DNA of 64,000 bases from Fructilactobacillus florum DSM 22689 = JCM 16035. Lineage in GTDB: Bacteria; Bacillota; Bacilli; Lactobacillales; Lactobacillaceae. Of this stretch, positions 62,084-64,000 are shown piece by piece. A program made the position numbers and the translations under genes. The DNA is taken from the NCBI RefSeq assembly GCF_001436645.1, contig NZ_AYZI01000002.1, positions 62,001 through 126,000 on the forward strand, read 5' to 3'. The notes below the pieces were generated by a model, which was not told the DNA's origin, made no database searches, and saw only the letters and a list, made by a program, of their open reading frames with translations. Position 1 is the first letter of the stretch; the number at the start of each line of letters is the position of its first letter.

Positions 62084-62506
62084 ATGAAATTTGAGGTGAA
62101 CCAGTTGATTCCCCAACGCTATCCGTTCGAAATGATCGATCAGATTATTTCTGTAGTACCAGGCGAATCAGCAATTGCTCGAAAAAATATAACGGTGAAT
62201 GAGTGGTACTTTGCTAATGGTAACCGTTTGGAACTACCTCGTCCCCTGATTCTTGAATCATTAGCGCAGACGGGAGTAGTAGCCATTTTGTCGATGCCAG
62301 AACACGCTGGAGCCAATGTCTTCTTCGGTGGGATTAAACAGGCTGATTTTTATGGATCGATGCGACCGGGAGCTGAGTTAGAGCTGCGAGTACAGCTAAC
62401 AAAATTAAAGCGCAACATTGGAGTTGGTCATGGCGAGGTTTATTGTGGTGATCAGCGGTTGGTCGCGGCAGACCTGATGTTTGCGATTGAAGCACAGGGT
62501 GAGTAA
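62084..62506 (+). CDS. FabZ-like hotdog protein lacking the catalytic His
   Basis: A protein of 140 aa, clearly a FabZ homologue: LIPQRYPFEMIDQIISVVPGE, NITVNE, LILESLAQTG (with the catalytic Glu) and a C-terminal VAADLMFAIE. The GHFPxxPxxPG block that carries the catalytic His is replaced by ANGNRLELPRP (residues 44-54). It lies where lactobacilli have their second fabZ, 2 nt after accB and 3 nt before accC. It may be a partner subunit of active FabZ or have lost dehydratase activity; which is unknown. Confidence 0.8.
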   Translation: MKFEVNQLIPQRYPFEMIDQIISVVPGESAIARKNITVNEWYFANGNRLELPRPLILESLAQTGVVAILSMPEHAGANVFFGGIKQADFYGSMRPGAELELRVQLTKLKRNIGVGHGEVYCGDQRLVAADLMFAIEAQGE

Positions 62507-62509
62507 TAG

Positions 62510-63883
62510 ATGATAAAAAAAGTTTTAGTTGCAAATCGCGGTGAAATCGCAGTCCAGGCAATTCGAAATTTACAGGAGTTATCGCTTGCGACAGTGGCAG
62601 TTCATTCCACAGTTGATGCCAACGAACTCTTTGTCAAACTTGCTGATCAGTCGGTTTGTATTGGCGGTCCGTTGCCAACCGAATCGTATTTGAACATGGG
62701 AGCAATTCTTGATGCAGCGGTTTTGACGGGGGCGGATGCCATTTTTCCAGGCTACGGCTTCTTGTCAGAAAATGCTCACTTTGCTAAGCTTTGCGAATTA
62801 TACGGAATCAAATTTATCGGTCCTAGTGCAGCTGTAATCGAGTTGATGGGCAATAAATCCCATGCAAAAGCAGCCATGGAAAAATTTGGGGTTCCGACGA
62901 TTCCTGGGTCAACTGGGTTTGTTGCAGATGTGGACGCAGCATACCAGGTGGCTGCAGAAATTGGCTATCCCGTGATGTTGAAGGCAGCGGCTGGTGGGGG
63001 TGGCAAGGGAATTCGCAAGGTTAAGAACCGCGCGGAAATGACCCAGGCCTTTTTAGAAACCAAACGAGAGGCAAAATTGTCTTACGACGATGATCACCTG
63101 TACTTAGAAAAAGATTTGTCGGATGCCAAGCATATCGAAATGCAGGCAATTGCTGATCAGCATGGTCAGGTGGTTTATTTTCCGGAACGAGATTGTTCGC
63201 TGCAACGAAACCATCAGAAATTGATTGAAGAATCTCCCTGCGCACTGATCACCGAATCAGAACGAGCCCAGCTTGGTCAAATAGTTAAACAGGCCATGCA
63301 GGGGATAAAGTACGAAAACACCGGGACGTTTGAATTTTTAATGGATCAAGACCATCATTTTTATTTTATGGAAATGAATACTCGGTTGCAGGTCGAACAT
63401 ACGGTAACTGAAGAAGTTGCGGGAGTTGAGTTGATCAAAGCGATGGTCAAAGTTGCAGATGGTCAGCGTTTACCATTTTCCCAAGCGGATTGTGGTGTAC
63501 ACGGCACGGCGATTGAGACTCGGATTAATGCAGAAAATCCAGCTGCCGGATTTCAGCCGGAACCGGGTCGCATTTCCCAATTACATTTTCCAATGGGTAC
63601 CATGGGGGTTCGCATTGATGCAGGAATTGAAGCGGGGAGTGTGATTTCTCCTTACTACGATTCGATGATTGCCAAGATCATTGTACATTTACCCACGCGG
63701 TCTGAAACGTTGCTGAAACTTGAACGAGTATTAAGCGAATTTCAACTGCAAGGGGTGCAAACCAATCGAAAGTTTCTTGTCGATCTGTTGCATGATCCGG
63801 CGATGACAGCGGGGGACTTTAATAATCGCTATGTTGAAGATGTATTTTTGAAGAACTGGATGGAGCGGTATGACAGAGGATAA
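62510..63883 (+). CDS. accC: Biotin carboxylase subunit of acetyl-CoA carboxylase
   Basis: A protein of 457 aa. VLVANRGEIAVQAIRNLQEL, FPGYGFLSENAHFAKLCE, KAAAGGGGKGIRKV (ATP loop), FLMDQDHHFYFMEMNTRLQVEHTVTEE and the GTAIETRINAE block are the biotin carboxylase signatures. It carboxylates biotin on AccB with ATP and bicarbonate. It overlaps accD by 14 nt. Confidence 0.96.
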   Translation: MIKKVLVANRGEIAVQAIRNLQELSLATVAVHSTVDANELFVKLADQSVCIGGPLPTESYLNMGAILDAAVLTGADAIFPGYGFLSENAHFAKLCELYGIKFIGPSAAVIELMGNKSHAKAAMEKFGVPTIPGSTGFVADVDAAYQVAAEIGYPVMLKAAAGGGGKGIRKVKNRAEMTQAFLETKREAKLSYDDDHLYLEKDLSDAKHIEMQAIADQHGQVVYFPERDCSLQRNHQKLIEESPCALITESERAQLGQIVKQAMQGIKYENTGTFEFLMDQDHHFYFMEMNTRLQVEHTVTEEVAGVELIKAMVKVADGQRLPFSQADCGVHGTAIETRINAENPAAGFQPEPGRISQLHFPMGTMGVRIDAGIEAGSVISPYYDSMIAKIIVHLPTRSETLLKLERVLSEFQLQGVQTNRKFLVDLLHDPAMTAGDFNNRYVEDVFLKNWMERYDRG

Positions 63884-64000
63884 TCAATCACAACCAACCC
63901 GAGAAGAGTTACAACATCGCATGGACCAAATCCCAGATGTCTGGGTTAAGTGTCCTTTTTGTGGGAAGACGATTTATAAACAACAGCTCGGTCAGTTTAA
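63870..64000 (+). CDS. accD: Acetyl-CoA carboxylase carboxyltransferase beta (cut by window end)
   Basis: Only 43 codons are visible. After a hydrophilic N-terminus comes DVWVKCPFCGKTIYKQQL, the first CPxC half of the AccD zinc finger. GATGGAG lies upstream in accC. Its position after accC agrees with accB-fabZ-accC-accD-accA clusters. Confidence 0.88.
   Translation, partial: MTEDNQSQPTREELQHRMDQIPDVWVKCPFCGKTIYKQQLGQF

Overview
The window looks like a chromosomal segment of a lactic acid bacterium, most likely Lactobacillaceae. Supporting signs are the moderately AT-rich DNA, strong AGGAGG-type ribosome binding sites, frequent GTG/TTG starts, T-box, TPP and PyrR-type leaders, a type II fatty-acid cluster in the lactobacillar order, and a secreted SH3b/NlpC-P60 wall hydrolase. 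No rRNA, tRNA, insertion sequence, phage or CRISPR array was seen. The species cannot be fixed from sequence alone.

Layout. 1-7.1 kb: tail of a surface-polysaccharide locus (three glycosyltransferases, priming phosphosugar transferase, acyltransferase), interrupted by a reverse-strand M20 peptidase and a YhgE/Pip-like membrane protein. 7.4-10.3 kb: two tandem D-2-hydroxyacid dehydrogenases, a nitroreductase and a small membrane protein. 10.4-18.3 kb: two YfhO-type membrane proteins, an alkyltransferase-like protein without its acceptor Cys, a YjeM-like permease, an HdeD-like protein and a histidine phosphatase. 18.4-21.5 kb: TPP riboswitch and tenA-thiD-thiE-thiM. 21.5-26.6 kb: P-type ATPase, then proC and a CbxX-type AAA ATPase on the reverse strand. 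26.7-29.9 kb: two heavily regulated amino-acid uptake genes. brnQ lies behind a T-box leader with two antiterminator/terminator modules. A MetQ-like binding protein lies behind a leader carrying two cysteine-rich mini-ORFs. 30-41 kb: phosphosugar mutase, GNAT, galE, three EamA exporters, TetR-MMPL pair, MFS transporter. 41.7-43.2 kb: PyrR-type attenuator and pyrF-pyrE. 43.3-46.4 kb: large wall hydrolase with 252-bp repeats. 46.5-49.9 kb: AbrB-like/DUF998 membrane protein, aldo-keto reductase, a stand-alone acyl carrier protein and its phosphopantetheinyl transferase. 49.9-55.4 kb: divergent purA/purB with a PurBox, then codA-like and fumC. 55.4-57 kb: YczE-like protein and a 55-codon orphan gene. 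57-64 kb: fabZ-fabH-acpP-fabD-fabG-fabF-accB-fabZ2-accC-accD (cut by the window edge).

The most interesting region is 28.6-29.06 kb. A consensus promoter drives a leader of about 390 nt. Its first mini-ORF reads Met-Ala-Cys-Cys-Cys and precedes an intrinsic terminator. Its second mini-ORF, with an excellent ribosome binding site, contains adjacent Cys codons whose mRNA can pair with the Shine-Dalgarno sequence of the MetQ-like gene. I infer a two-tier cysteine sensor, with transcriptional attenuation followed by translational attenuation, controlling uptake of a sulfur amino acid. The pairings are visible in the sequence; the mechanism is inference. Other points worth checking are the double T-box module, a FabZ paralogue without its catalytic His, the PLHR alkyltransferase-like protein and the AbrB-like/DUF998 fusion.
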